Below are positions 17,391-26,661 of a DNA stretch of 64,000 nucleotides, one piece after another. The position numbers and the translations under genes were made by a program. Each line of letters starts with the position of its first letter. Position 1 is the first letter of the stretch. The stretch is taken from positions 1 to 64,000 of the forward strand of contig CAXBLG010000006.1 in NCBI GenBank assembly GCA_963976395.1, written 5' to 3'. Origin of the DNA: UBA11612 sp963976395. Lineage in GTDB: Bacteria; Pseudomonadota; Alphaproteobacteria; Rhodospirillales; Rhodospirillaceae. Below the pieces are notes generated by a model. It was not told the origin of the DNA and searched no databases. It saw only the letters and a program-made list of their open reading frames with translations.

Positions 17391-18218
17391 TTACCGTTGG
17401 CCGGTTTTCTCGGTATCAATTGCGTTGGCCACCATCACCGCCACGCCGACGACACAGTGACGAAAGACTTGTACAAGATGCCCGGAGAATTGAAGTCCTG
17501 GCGGTAAAGGAGCCGTCGCCTCTTGCACGCCAGCGTCAAGCGCCCGGCGATGAAATACACCTACAAAGCGACCGCTTCCGTCAACCACAGGCAGAACAAC
17601 GGTGTCACTCCAGGCCTCATGATCGACGGCTGCGGTCAACGGTTGGACATCGACCAAGGGCGTATAAGACGTTTTCGCGATCGTTTGCAGGGCAGCGGTT
17701 CCGTTGGCGGCGACCAAATCGCGGATATACAGAATTCCTAAAAAGAAGCCTCCGGCCCCTTCAACCGCAACCATATCCGGCAGGGGGGATATGGCTTGAA
17801 GTCGAGCCAAAGCATCTGCTGCGTTTAGCGTGCCGCTTAAGGCCGGTGCCGATGGATCCATGCGCGCCCCAACTAAATGCGGCGCATAACTTAAGGCCCG
17901 TCGTAAACGCCCGCCTGCGCGCTTAGTCAGGGCCTCAAGAATTTTGTCGTACGGCTCGGGCCAGACTCTCAAAATCGCTGTGGCGGCGGCGTTTTCCATT
18001 TCCATGATGATCGCGGCGGCGTGCTTTTCGGACATCTCGTGAAGAAGGGTGGCCGCCACCGCTGGGATCATGTGCGCTGTAGTATCGGCAGCCACGCGCG
18101 CAGGCAATTCTCTCAGAAACACAGCCCCTGCTTCATGAGGCGTGGATTCTAAAACGCGCGCCGCCGATTGCGGATGTTCTTCAAGAAACGCTAGGCTCAG
18201 AGGGGCCTTGAGTGCCAT
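17391..18218 (-). CDS. Soluble MgtE_N-like / CBS domain protein
   Basis: Protein of 275 aa that looks like the cytosolic half of MgtE without the membrane domain. Residues 5-105 form helical repeats like those of MgtE_N (AAATLLHEMSEKHAAAIIMEM), then two CBS-like units follow (about 115-180 and 185-240; LGILYIRDLV and FVGVFHRR mark their ends). A short hydrophobic stretch near residues 250-265 might anchor it. Its start lies 38 bases inside the end of the channel gene upstream, so the two are coupled. A role as a Mg2+ or nucleotide sensor acting on MgtE or on the channel is inference. Confidence 0.75.
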   Translation of the reverse strand: MALKAPLSLAFLEEHPQSAARVLESTPHEAGAVFLRELPARVAADTTAHMIPAVAATLLHEMSEKHAAAIIMEMENAAATAILRVWPEPYDKILEALTKRAGGRLRRALSYAPHLVGARMDPSAPALSGTLNAADALARLQAISPLPDMVAVEGAGGFFLGILYIRDLVAANGTAALQTIAKTSYTPLVDVQPLTAAVDHEAWSDTVVLPVVDGSGRFVGVFHRRALDAGVQEATAPLPPGLQFSGHLVQVFRHCVVGVAVMVANAIDTEKTGQR

Positions 18219-19065
18219 GGGACGGTGTGTCCTCGATGAGTTCTATGATTTTTGATTGAAATTCTTTGGCCGGCACAGCGTAGCGTCCATTTGAGCCCGC
18301 CAACATCACGGTCGTCGGCGTGAAGGCAACAATCGTACCTTCACGTTGTGAGATGCGTATGCGTTGGCCAACGCGGTAGTGTCTTTGCAGTTCAAAAGCT
18401 CCGATCATATTGGCCAGCAGGTCGCGGCCGCCCAGCGCAAAAGCCAGGGCAAAGCCGCCGACAATCGCGCCAATTGTCGTGACCGTAATGGCGACCAACA
18501 CCGATACGTCGATGCCGATTTGTTGAACGCCGGTAAGTAGTGCAAGAACAATAATGAGAACCTGCGCCATTTTGCCCAGGTCTTGCCCGTGGGAACTCCC
18601 AACCGCACTCAGTGTCGAAGCAATGAGTTCGCGAACGATTCTGCTCAGTAAATAGCCAACAAGAATTATAAGACCGCCGGCAAAGATGGTCGGAAAGAAA
18701 GTGATGATGTTTTCCAGCCAACCCGACACGCGGGTGAACCCGGCGCTTTCAGCGGCTATGGTTACGAACAAGAGCAGCACAGCCCAAAATACAATCGAGC
18801 CGAAGGTGTCTGCAGCCGTATCGGAAACATGAAGCCGTGCAGCGGTGTTCGACGAGCCCATACGACTGATCACTTGATTGAGCCCGCGGGCGAGCCGAAC
18901 AATCGCAGCACGTAACAGCGCTGCCACAAGCCAGCCCAGAAGCAACAAAATGGCGCTCACCGCTAGACGCGGTAGCGCCTGTTGGACAATGTCGAACAGT
19001 GGCAGCATCACGTTATCGGCACTTTCCGCAATCACTGTGGTGGTTTCAGACGCGGTATTTGCCAT
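18181..19065 (-). CDS. Mechanosensitive-channel-type protein (TM_helix/CmpX-like)
   Basis: Protein of 294 aa. Conserved-TM-helix repeats (LRLAVSAILLLLGWLVA type, ILVGYLLSRIVRELI) lie in the N-terminal two thirds. An MscS-like pore helix rich in Gly and Ala follows (IGAIVGGFALAFALGGRDLLANMIG), then a short beta domain (VGQRIRISQREGTIVAFTPTTVML). This matches small MscS-superfamily members of the CmpX kind. It lacks the large MscS C-terminal vestibule. It is the first gene of a minus-strand group with the CBS protein and mgtE. Confidence 0.82.
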   Translation of the reverse strand: MANTASETTTVIAESADNVMLPLFDIVQQALPRLAVSAILLLLGWLVAALLRAAIVRLARGLNQVISRMGSSNTAARLHVSDTAADTFGSIVFWAVLLLFVTIAAESAGFTRVSGWLENIITFFPTIFAGGLIILVGYLLSRIVRELIASTLSAVGSSHGQDLGKMAQVLIIVLALLTGVQQIGIDVSVLVAITVTTIGAIVGGFALAFALGGRDLLANMIGAFELQRHYRVGQRIRISQREGTIVAFTPTTVMLAGSNGRYAVPAKEFQSKIIELIEDTPSHGTQGPSEPSVS

Positions 19066-19158
19066 GCGCGATCTAGTCCGATGGGGATTGACTTAACGAT
19101 CAGTATTAATGGTAGAGCGTCCGCGACCCCAAGTCACCGTATTATCCGTAAGAGGGCC

Positions 19159-19902
19159 TCACACCGCGCGTACAAAAAACGCGATGGTCACGCCTACGCT
19201 GATGACAATTATGGCTGTGCGCACATACTTTTGATTGAGTCCTCTCGCCACGCGCGCGCCGATATATCCGCCGGCGGTGGCGCCGATAAGGAGGGCGAAT
19301 GTTTCCGGCCACCACACAATGCCGGCTGATACAAAGATGATGACAGCGATGCCGTTGATAAATCCGGCCAGCAAGGTCTTCGTAGCGTTCATGGCGTTCA
19401 GGTCGGTTTGTCCGAACAAACTGTAGACGGCCAGCATCACAATACCCATGGCACCGCCGAAATAGCCGCCATAAATACTGACCAGAAACTGGATCATGAG
19501 GAGCGTCGCCCGGCCGATCTGAAAATACCTACGCAAGTACGGCGCAATACGGGGACCGAAAATAAAAATAAGCGTAGCTGCTAAAATAAGCCAGGGCACC
19601 ATGGCGTCAAATGTCGGGCCGGGCGTAAGCAACAGAAGTACCGCACCTACGAGACCACCGGACAAGCCGGCAACAACCAGCGATCGGAATGAAACACCAT
19701 CGAAATTCTTGTAGTCGTGACGATAGGCCCAGGCGCTGGCGAAATTGCCGGGGAAAAGTCCAACCGCATTCGACGCATTGGCGACGATGGGCGGAACCCC
19801 CGTAAACACCAGCATCGGAAACGTAATAAATGTGCCGCCGCCGGCCACGGCGTTCATGATGCCGGCGATGAAGCCCGCGCCTATAAGCAGAAAATAATCC
19901 AC
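19159..19902 (-). CDS. TSUP/TauE-SafE family membrane permease
   Basis: Protein of 247 aa with about eight membrane segments. The start MDYFLLIGAGFIAGIMNAVAG and the internal repeat LVSIYGGYFGGAMGIVML are the two TSUP signatures. Family members move sulfite, sulfoacetate or other organosulfur anions, usually outward; the substrate here is unknown. It stands 93 bases upstream of the channel gene on the same strand and diverges from the TRAP operon. Confidence 0.88.
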   Translation of the reverse strand: MDYFLLIGAGFIAGIMNAVAGGGTFITFPMLVFTGVPPIVANASNAVGLFPGNFASAWAYRHDYKNFDGVSFRSLVVAGLSGGLVGAVLLLLTPGPTFDAMVPWLILAATLIFIFGPRIAPYLRRYFQIGRATLLMIQFLVSIYGGYFGGAMGIVMLAVYSLFGQTDLNAMNATKTLLAGFINGIAVIIFVSAGIVWWPETFALLIGATAGGYIGARVARGLNQKYVRTAIIVISVGVTIAFFVRAV

Positions 19903-20082
19903 GCCTATCCCCTAAACTGAGTTTTTGGAGGTACGGGGAAAGGCGCTCTGTTGCAAGGCCAAAGCAATATGTTTGCGATTTTAACTCACTGTAGAGGCTG
20001 GCAGCAGCGTTTTAGGGTGTTGCGCCGTCCTCCCTTAGACAACAAATTATACTTTTGCGATCCGCGGCTATAAGCTTGGTAG

Positions 20083-21144
20083 ATGGCTGACGTCGAGATA
20101 ATTCCCGTGGCTCTTTGCACGAAACCATCGTTGCGGGCCGCCGCAAGAGCACGCAGCATTTTCATGTCTGCAGCTGTCGTTTTCATGGGCTTGTCCACTC
20201 TGGCCGCCCAAGCGCAAGAACGTCTGATTTATGCGAGTCCTCTGCCGCAAAATGAGTACGGCGCATACTACGGCCGGATGTTTGCCGACGAGGTTAAAGC
20301 AAAGACAAATGGTGCGGTAGAAATACTAGTCCGCCAGAACGGTGTGCTTGGTTTGAAAGGGTCCGAGACGCTTGCCGCAACCCGAGATGGCCTTGTGCAT
20401 ATGGCGGATATGCAAATGAACCAACAAGTCGGTGATGAGTCGATATTCGGCATTGAATCCCTTCCGTGCTTAGTCCGAAATTTTGAAGATCTCCGCAATT
20501 TGCGAAGCCTTACGCGGCCACATTTCGAGCAAGCTGCAAAACGATTTAATCAAAAAATTTTATTCATATATCCCATGCCCTCGCAAAATTTGTTTGTGAA
20601 CAAGGAGATTGAGCCTGGCGCTGATGCACTGAAGGGTTTGCGCATAAGAACTATTGATAAAAATGGTACAGAGTTCTTTTCCCGCTTGGGTGCAGCGCCT
20701 ATTCAAATGCCTTGGGCGGAAGTGATCCCGGCGCTATCTTCGGGTCTGCTGGACGGCGTTTCAACTTCATCAACTACCGCAGTGAGCGGGTCGTTTTGGG
20801 ACTTTCTCACCCATGCAACCGAACTGCATTGGCAGATGAATTCTTTTATGGCGTCAGTGAACTTAGACGCTTGGCAGCGCATACCCGCTCATTACCGTCC
20901 TCTCATCGAAAAAATTGGAAAAGAGATCGAATCCAAGCTTTGGGAAGCGGCTATACAAGCCGATAATTCAGCCAAAGCAACGCTGCAGGCCCATGGCATT
21001 ATATTCTCCAAGCCGGGCGAGGGGCTCGAAAGTCAGATGCTGTTGAAGTGTGATGAAATTGTAGCAAGGTATCTAGAGGTATCGACTGACCGAGAATCGT
21101 TAATCATTGACGAGTTTAAAAACCTCTCGGTCCAAGCTCCATGA
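20083..21144 (+). CDS. dctP: TRAP transporter solute-binding protein, DctP family
   Basis: Protein of 353 aa. An arginine-rich stretch and a hydrophobic segment (about residues 20-46) ending AAQA form an export signal, followed by the mature DctP fold: a start RLIYASPLPQNEYG, the central LRIRTIDKNGTEFFSRLGAAPIQMPWAEVIPALSSG region that carries the carboxylate-binding arginine, and LLDGVSTSS. It captures an organic acid in the periplasm and delivers it to the DctQM permease encoded next. The exact start is uncertain. Base use looks more AT-rich than in the flanking housekeeping genes. Confidence 0.9.
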   Translation: MADVEIIPVALCTKPSLRAAARARSIFMSAAVVFMGLSTLAAQAQERLIYASPLPQNEYGAYYGRMFADEVKAKTNGAVEILVRQNGVLGLKGSETLAATRDGLVHMADMQMNQQVGDESIFGIESLPCLVRNFEDLRNLRSLTRPHFEQAAKRFNQKILFIYPMPSQNLFVNKEIEPGADALKGLRIRTIDKNGTEFFSRLGAAPIQMPWAEVIPALSSGLLDGVSTSSTTAVSGSFWDFLTHATELHWQMNSFMASVNLDAWQRIPAHYRPLIEKIGKEIESKLWEAAIQADNSAKATLQAHGIIFSKPGEGLESQMLLKCDEIVARYLEVSTDRESLIIDEFKNLSVQAP

Positions 21145-21181
21145 AGCTTGATTCATCGTTTTGGCCGGACGCGACGTAAAC

Positions 21182-21730
21182 ATGAAGCGAATTGCCGAAA
21201 CGTTTCTTTATTTTGTCGATGCGGCAGCAATCATGGGCGCTTCTGTCGCCGCTCTTTCTCTCGGTGCCATACCTGTTCTCGTAGGGATAGAGGTTCTCGC
21301 GCGTATAGCGCTGGGCAGTTCGCTTGGTATCACCTGGGAGTACGCGACTTACTTAATGACTCTCACCTTTGTTCTCGGGGCCGCCTTTACGCTGCGAACG
21401 GGCGGGCACATTCGGGTGTCGGTTCTGCCGCTAGGCACAAGAACTATTCTTTCAACTCTCTTTGAACTGCTCTCAAGTGCCCTGGCCCTTGCCGTCGTTT
21501 TGTTTATAGCCTTCGCCTTAAGTGATCTGGCTTGGCAAACCTTTGTGATGGGGACCGTGTCTGCGACACCGGCTCAAACGCCGCTTTTTATACCCAGAAC
21601 AGCAATTGCGCTTGGTGCCTGGCTTTTGGCTCTGCAATTTCTGGCGCGTATTGTCGCCATGTGTATTGGTGCGCCGGTTGAGCGCCCCGCGCCGGGCGCG
21701 GATCCGAATCCGGACGGAGAGCCTCTGTGA
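21182..21730 (+). CDS. dctQ: TRAP transporter small permease, DctQ family
   Basis: Protein of 182 aa with four predicted membrane helices and the DctQ features: WEYATYLMTLTFVLGAAFTLRTGGHIRV in its middle and a Pro-rich hydrophilic tail. The ATG at 21182 precedes the first helix; a TTG at 21161 would add seven residues. It lies 37 bases after dctP and overlaps dctM by four bases (GTGA). Confidence 0.88.
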   Translation: MKRIAETFLYFVDAAAIMGASVAALSLGAIPVLVGIEVLARIALGSSLGITWEYATYLMTLTFVLGAAFTLRTGGHIRVSVLPLGTRTILSTLFELLSSALALAVVLFIAFALSDLAWQTFVMGTVSATPAQTPLFIPRTAIALGAWLLALQFLARIVAMCIGAPVERPAPGADPNPDGEPL

Positions 21731-23013
21731 TCGGTGCAGGGATATCTATCACGGGGCTGCTGGGAGTGTTGCTGCTCGTGCGTGTATGGGTGGCAATCGC
21801 ACTTTTCGCGGCAGGTATCTTTACCCTCTCATTTATTCAGAATTTGCCGATTAGTAAGATTCTCGCCGTCAGCATTTGGAATGTTACGACGAGTACCGAG
21901 TTGCTGGCCCTTCCACTCTTTATATTAATGGCCGAAATTTTGTCCCAGACACATTTGTCTCGGTCCATGTTTCGCGGCCTGTCCCCATGGACCGCGCGGC
22001 TCCCGGGCAACTTGCTCCATGTCAATGTCGTCGGGTGTACTTTATTTGCGGCGATATCGGGATCATCCGCTGCCACGACGCTAACTGTCGGGCGGATAAC
22101 GCTGAAGGAATTGCTCGCGCGCGGCTATGACAAATCATTGGCCATTGGCTCTCTCGCCGGTGCGGGTACCTTGGGTTTTCTTATTCCACCCAGCCTCATC
22201 CTGATCATTTATGGAGTCCTCGCCGAAGCCTCCATACTGAAACTATTTGTTGCAGGTATCGCGCCGGGCTTAGTTCTCGCGGCGCTGTATTCAATTTACA
22301 TAGGAGTACGGTCTTCGCTCAATCCCAACCTTGCGCCGACTCAGGCTGAGCACGCATCGTGGCGCGAGCGTATTGTTGGACTGATTGCGCTCTTGCCGGT
22401 CGCGCTTCTTATCATCGCGGTTATCGGCTCATTTTATTTCGGTATTGCGAGTCCTACGGAAGCGGCGGCGGTTGGCGTGTTTGGGGCAATAGCTATCGCA
22501 GCCTGGCAAGGCCAGTTGACGGGCTCCACCCTGTCCACAGCAGTTTTGTGCGCGGTAAGGGTCTCAAGTATGGCTGGATTAATCCTGGCGGCGGGTTCGT
22601 TTTTTTCGGTGTCGCTCGCTTACCTGGGTGCGCCATCAGCGGCGGCAGACGCGATCGCCGCGATGCATTTGACGGGCCTTCAGCTCATCTTGGCATTGCT
22701 GGCTGTCTATCTAGTCCTTGGTTTGTTTCTCGACGGCATGTCCACGATCATAATGACTCTGCCGATCACGTTGCCGCTCGTTATCGCGGCCGGTTACGAC
22801 CCGATCTGGTTCGGGGTGTTTCTTGTTCTTGCCGTCGAAATGGCACAAATCACGCCGCCGGTTGGGTTCAATTTATTCGTTCTGGAATCCTTGACGGGCG
22901 AACCCATTGGCCGGATTGCCCGCTATGCATTTCCATTTTTCATGATCACCATGACGGTCACAGTATTGATCTCCATATTTCCCGAGATTGTGCTTTTCTC
23001 CGTAGGCAGTTGA
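21727..23013 (+). CDS. dctM: TRAP transporter large permease, DctM family
   Basis: Protein of 428 aa with about 12 membrane segments, the transport subunit that runs on the sodium gradient. Conserved parts include ALPLFILMAEIL, the GxxAATTLTVG-type segment, GTLGFLIPPSLILIIYGVLAEASI, ASPTEAAAVGVFGA and the C-terminal AQITPPVGFNLFV. The start is a GTG overlapping the dctQ stop, which fits coupled synthesis of the two membrane subunits. It converges on the M20-like gene. Confidence 0.93.
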   Translation: MIGAGISITGLLGVLLLVRVWVAIALFAAGIFTLSFIQNLPISKILAVSIWNVTTSTELLALPLFILMAEILSQTHLSRSMFRGLSPWTARLPGNLLHVNVVGCTLFAAISGSSAATTLTVGRITLKELLARGYDKSLAIGSLAGAGTLGFLIPPSLILIIYGVLAEASILKLFVAGIAPGLVLAALYSIYIGVRSSLNPNLAPTQAEHASWRERIVGLIALLPVALLIIAVIGSFYFGIASPTEAAAVGVFGAIAIAAWQGQLTGSTLSTAVLCAVRVSSMAGLILAAGSFFSVSLAYLGAPSAAADAIAAMHLTGLQLILALLAVYLVLGLFLDGMSTIIMTLPITLPLVIAAGYDPIWFGVFLVLAVEMAQITPPVGFNLFVLESLTGEPIGRIARYAFPFFMITMTVTVLISIFPEIVLFSVGS

Positions 23014-23061
23014 GTGCGCAACGGGGCCTAAATCTATGGCAGAGGCTGGAGGGGTCCGGCC

Positions 23062-24333
23062 TTATGAACAAATCTGATAGGCAGCCCAGGCCATGGCTTT
23101 GGCATTAACGACCAATTCGCTCAATTGGACACGTTCGTCTGCGGCGGGCCATTCCTCATAGATGCGGATGTCCCCCGGTCCGTATTGCAATGAAGGTACT
23201 CCCGCCGCATGCATAAGATTGCCGTCTCCGACGTTGCCAATCCGCAATCCCGCGCCGATCATGGGGGGGTGCCCGGTTGCGGCCTCGTGTCCCCTGGCGA
23301 GGGCAATTACAAGGGGATCTTCTTTCGCAATGAAGCTGGGGTCCATGCCCCGTCCTCCAGGCCCATCAGCTGGAATCATGACTTCGGCGCAAAATGCGGG
23401 ATGCTTCGATTTTATGTCCGCAAATAAACGCTCAAGATCCCGTCGAATGGTCTCCTCCGTTTGGCCGGGAACCGTGCGAATTTGGAAGGTCATATCGCAT
23501 TCGCGGATCGAAGCGCCGGTTCGGCCGCGGTACAGGTAATGCTCTCTATGAATCGTATCGATGCTCAGCGTCGGGAATCCTGGCAGGTCAGGGTGCGGTT
23601 CGAAACTGAGCCAGCCGCCAGGTGCAATGGCTTCGAAGCTGTGCCCAAGCCTTCTGATAAGTTCACATTGCTGCTCAATAGGATTGAAGTAGTTCGCTTT
23701 TGCTTCTGATGTATGCCGAAAGAAAAGTTCAGGAGATGACGTGCGTACACGAATAAAAACCACGCCGACACAGGTTGTTGCGATTGTGCTCGCGCAGTGT
23801 TCAATATTGATACAGTAGTCGGGTAAAATGCCGGCTTCAATGAGGGCGCGGGTTCCGGCACCCAAGAGCTTGTGACCGGCGACCGGGCACATGAGAATGT
23901 CGCCCTTTAACGAGCAATCTTCCGCTTTCAATGCGGCAAGGGCACACAGCGCTGCGGCTATTCCGCCTTTATCGTCGTGGGCGCCCATGCCCCAAATCCA
24001 GCCGTCCTTGTATAGAGCGCCATAGGGATCAACCGTCCATCCGCTCATCTCCACACCGGGATCCATATGGCCGTTGAACATAAGGCTCCGGCCGCCGCCG
24101 CTGCCTTTGAGAATTCCGATGGGCTGGCGGGTGGTTTTATTCGCATCGAACGGGTGCGCCACCTCCATAATATCAACCTGCATGCCAAGGCCTGTCATAT
24201 GCTCAGCAAGAAAGTCGGTAATATCACCCTCGCTAAATGAGGAGCTTGGTCTCCGAATGAGGTCTTGTGTTAGTCGCAAGACCTGGTCATCCGAGATACG
24301 GGCGAAAAGTTTTTCTGGAGTTATCTCGGGCAT
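23062..24333 (-). CDS. M20-family peptidase-like protein lacking several catalytic residues
   Basis: Protein of 423 aa with the M20/ArgE-DapE fold order. The first metal motif FNGHMDP and the bridging Asp in GMGAHDDKGG are intact, and NIEHC supplies a Glu at the third site. The usual DEE pair (general base and metal ligand) before GAGTRALIEAG is replaced by His-Lys in VAGHKLLGAGT. The C-terminal ligand His, normally in an AHQPDE-like segment after GPG, is also absent (IYEEWPAADERV). It may be an inactive or altered-function relative. It faces the TRAP genes, so a shared amide or amino-acid-derived ligand is possible but unproven. Confidence 0.82.
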   Translation of the reverse strand: MPEITPEKLFARISDDQVLRLTQDLIRRPSSSFSEGDITDFLAEHMTGLGMQVDIMEVAHPFDANKTTRQPIGILKGSGGGRSLMFNGHMDPGVEMSGWTVDPYGALYKDGWIWGMGAHDDKGGIAAALCALAALKAEDCSLKGDILMCPVAGHKLLGAGTRALIEAGILPDYCINIEHCASTIATTCVGVVFIRVRTSSPELFFRHTSEAKANYFNPIEQQCELIRRLGHSFEAIAPGGWLSFEPHPDLPGFPTLSIDTIHREHYLYRGRTGASIRECDMTFQIRTVPGQTEETIRRDLERLFADIKSKHPAFCAEVMIPADGPGGRGMDPSFIAKEDPLVIALARGHEAATGHPPMIGAGLRIGNVGDGNLMHAAGVPSLQYGPGDIRIYEEWPAADERVQLSELVVNAKAMAWAAYQICS

Positions 24334-24637
24334 TGCTCACCTTATTTAGGGTCTGTGTATAGCTTATGGCGTCTTAGTCAGCGAGGTACCATAGGGCCGT
24401 GAGACCGCAATTGTCGAATACGCTCTGCATGAAATTCTATCTGACGCCCTTCACACAGGGTTCGCTATGAGAGAGGGAGATATGAGGACGAGGCGACAAG
24501 CCGATAAATTCAAAGGTTTTACGTGGAATTCATCTCTTCGCCTTAATTTCGTCAGACGTTATACATATCACGCTGATATGGTCCGCGTGGCTCCAGGTGG
24601 ATGCCGCCCCACGGCTAGGTAAAATGGAACGGCCTGC
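24334..24637. other. 304-base intergenic region upstream of two divergent genes
   Basis: Between the M20-like gene (minus) and the DUF2141 gene (plus). I see no convincing repeat, terminator or RNA gene. One small open frame (24482-24622, 46 codons, Arg-rich product) has GAGGGAGAT just before its ATG and ends 15 bases before the DUF2141 start. It could be a leader peptide or chance. Promoters for both flanking genes should lie here, but none stands out. Confidence 0.4.
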
Positions 24638-25168
24638 ATGCACTCTTTGATCTCTTCGGCCTTTATCATCGGTCTTATCTGTCTGGTTTCCGCGCCCGGC
24701 CGCGCTGCTGATGACATTCTTGGTCCAGACACCAAAGCGTGTGCACACACGTCGAGCGGCCCCTCGGTCTTGGTTCGCGTGCATGGGTTCAAGGATCGCG
24801 CGGGTAACGTGCGCGTCGAGCTTTATCCTGCAACGCCTGAAGATTTTCTCGCCTCCCGCAGAAAGCTGGAGGAGGAAGGCAAGGTGTTCAAACGGATTGA
24901 CGTGCCCACACCGACAGATGGCGATGCGCATATTTGCGTCGAATTGCCTGATTTTGGCAGTTATGCCCTGTCTGTGTTGCACGACCGCAATGCCAGCGGC
25001 AAGTTGGACCCTTTCAGCGACGGCTTCGGGTTTCCCAATAATCCGAAGCTCGGCATGAGCAAGCCCGATGTGGAGGAGGCGACGTTCATTGTCTTTGGCA
25101 AAATGAACCTCGATATCGTCCTGAATTATTGGTCGGGATTTTCCGCAAAACCGCTGAATAACCCCTAA
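24638..25168 (+). CDS. Exported DUF2141 domain protein
   Basis: Protein of 176 aa. A signal peptide ends near GRAA (residues 1-23). The DUF2141 core follows: VRVHGFKDRAGNVRVELYP, then the conserved YALSVLHDRNASGKLD and GFGFPNNPKLG. These small beta-rich periplasmic or outer-membrane proteins have no settled role. Two Cys residues (about 35 and 98) may pair. GGAACGG lies before the start. It is 155 bases upstream of an MFS gene on the same strand. Confidence 0.85.
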   Translation: MHSLISSAFIIGLICLVSAPGRAADDILGPDTKACAHTSSGPSVLVRVHGFKDRAGNVRVELYPATPEDFLASRRKLEEEGKVFKRIDVPTPTDGDAHICVELPDFGSYALSVLHDRNASGKLDPFSDGFGFPNNPKLGMSKPDVEEATFIVFGKMNLDIVLNYWSGFSAKPLNNP

Positions 25169-25323
25169 AGCGTCTATAACAGCGCTTACGCGGCCATTTT
25201 TCCCTATTTTTTCATTTTTATCTGGACGTCCCGCCGTCGTCATTTCTATGTAAGGGGTAGGGATGATCAAGAATTCTCATGCGTGCGCATTTTGTGCGGC
25301 AAGATGAGGAAAAGGGGAGAGCT

Positions 25324-26658
25324 ATGAGCACTGTTGATGCCGCACCCATCGAAATGTCTGATGCCGAACATCACAAGCAATTAACGCGCGCCGTGATCGC
25401 GTCCACCATTGGCACGGCTATCGAATGGTACGACTTTTTTATCTACGGCATTGTTGCCGGACTAGTCTTTGGCCAACTCTTTTTTCCAGAATCGGAGCCT
25501 TTGACCGGGACGTTGCTTGCGTTCGGTACATTTTTTATCGGCTTTATTGCACGGCCCATCGGCGCAGCGGTCTTCGGTCATTTCGGCGACCGCATTGGCC
25601 GCAAGGCAACGCTTGTGACCACTCTCATGTTGATGGGGTTTTCCACATTTTTTATCGCCTTGGTTCCAACCTATGAAGTCATCGGCATGTGGGGCGCGAT
25701 ATTGCTCACCCTCTTGCGCTTTGTTCAGGGCATCGGCGTTGGCGGTGAATGGGGCGGCGCCGTCCTCATGTCCATGGAGTGGGCGAAGACGAACAAGAAC
25801 CGCGGATTTATTGCATCCTGGCCTCAGTTCGGTGTTCCGGTGGGTCTGTTTATGGGCAACGTCGTTGTCCTGGGCGTAGTTCTCACCGGCGACGAACAGT
25901 TTTTTCTGGACTGGGGGTGGCGCATACCCTTCTTCCTAAGTTTCCTCCTGGTTCTTGTCGGTCTTTATATCCGCCTTGGTGTTCTGGAAACGCCGACGTT
26001 TAGAAAGATGCAGGCGGAAAATAAAATCGAAGAAGCGCCGATTCTCAAGGTGATCAAGGAGCAGCCGAAGGAAATCATCGTCTCAGCGCTCGCGCGCGTG
26101 GGCGAGAATGCTTCTTTTTATATCTTCACAACCTTCGTATTGGCCTACGGCACGCAATACCTCGATATGGAAAGAAGCTTCTTGTTGTACGGCGTCATGG
26201 CGGCGTCGGTGTTGTCGTTGATTTGGATTCCCTTATTTGGCTGGCTGTCAGATCGGATCGGACGCCGGAAGATGTACATCATCGGGTCCGCCAGTACGGC
26301 GATATTTGCGTTCATTTATTTTGCGATGATGGAAAGCGGTTCAACATCGCTCATATTCTTCGCGATTGCCGTCTCATTGCTGCCTCACAACATGATGTAC
26401 GGTCCCCAGGCGGCGATGATTGCGGAAAACTTCAAGGGAAGTTTGCGGTATTCCGGTGCGTCATTGGGCTATCAGCTGACGTCGATCATCGCTGGAGGCC
26501 CGGCGCCCATGATCGCGGCGTATCTGCTCGCAACGTATAACGACGGATTGCCGGTCGCGATTTATGTAGCGGTATGCGCGGGTATAAGCATTATCGCGAC
26601 ACTGATGCTGAAAGATTTCACAAACAAAGGCATCGAGACCGACCAGGACTACGCCTAG
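25324..26658 (+). CDS. MFS transporter, metabolite:H+ symporter type
   Basis: Protein of 444 aa with 12 membrane segments. IGTAIEWYDFFIYG near the N-terminus and FARPIGAAVFGHFGDRIGRKATL are signatures of the MHS group, which includes the proline/betaine, citrate and shikimate carriers. FVQGIGVGGEWGGAVLM and the second SDRIGRRKMY loop agree. The ATG at 25324 is preceded by GGGGAGAG; a start at 25279 is less likely. It is convergent with the OYE gene, three bases apart. The substrate is unknown. Confidence 0.9.
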   Translation: MSTVDAAPIEMSDAEHHKQLTRAVIASTIGTAIEWYDFFIYGIVAGLVFGQLFFPESEPLTGTLLAFGTFFIGFIARPIGAAVFGHFGDRIGRKATLVTTLMLMGFSTFFIALVPTYEVIGMWGAILLTLLRFVQGIGVGGEWGGAVLMSMEWAKTNKNRGFIASWPQFGVPVGLFMGNVVVLGVVLTGDEQFFLDWGWRIPFFLSFLLVLVGLYIRLGVLETPTFRKMQAENKIEEAPILKVIKEQPKEIIVSALARVGENASFYIFTTFVLAYGTQYLDMERSFLLYGVMAASVLSLIWIPLFGWLSDRIGRRKMYIIGSASTAIFAFIYFAMMESGSTSLIFFAIAVSLLPHNMMYGPQAAMIAENFKGSLRYSGASLGYQLTSIIAGGPAPMIAAYLLATYNDGLPVAIYVAVCAGISIIATLMLKDFTNKGIETDQDYA

Positions 26659-26661
26659 GGT

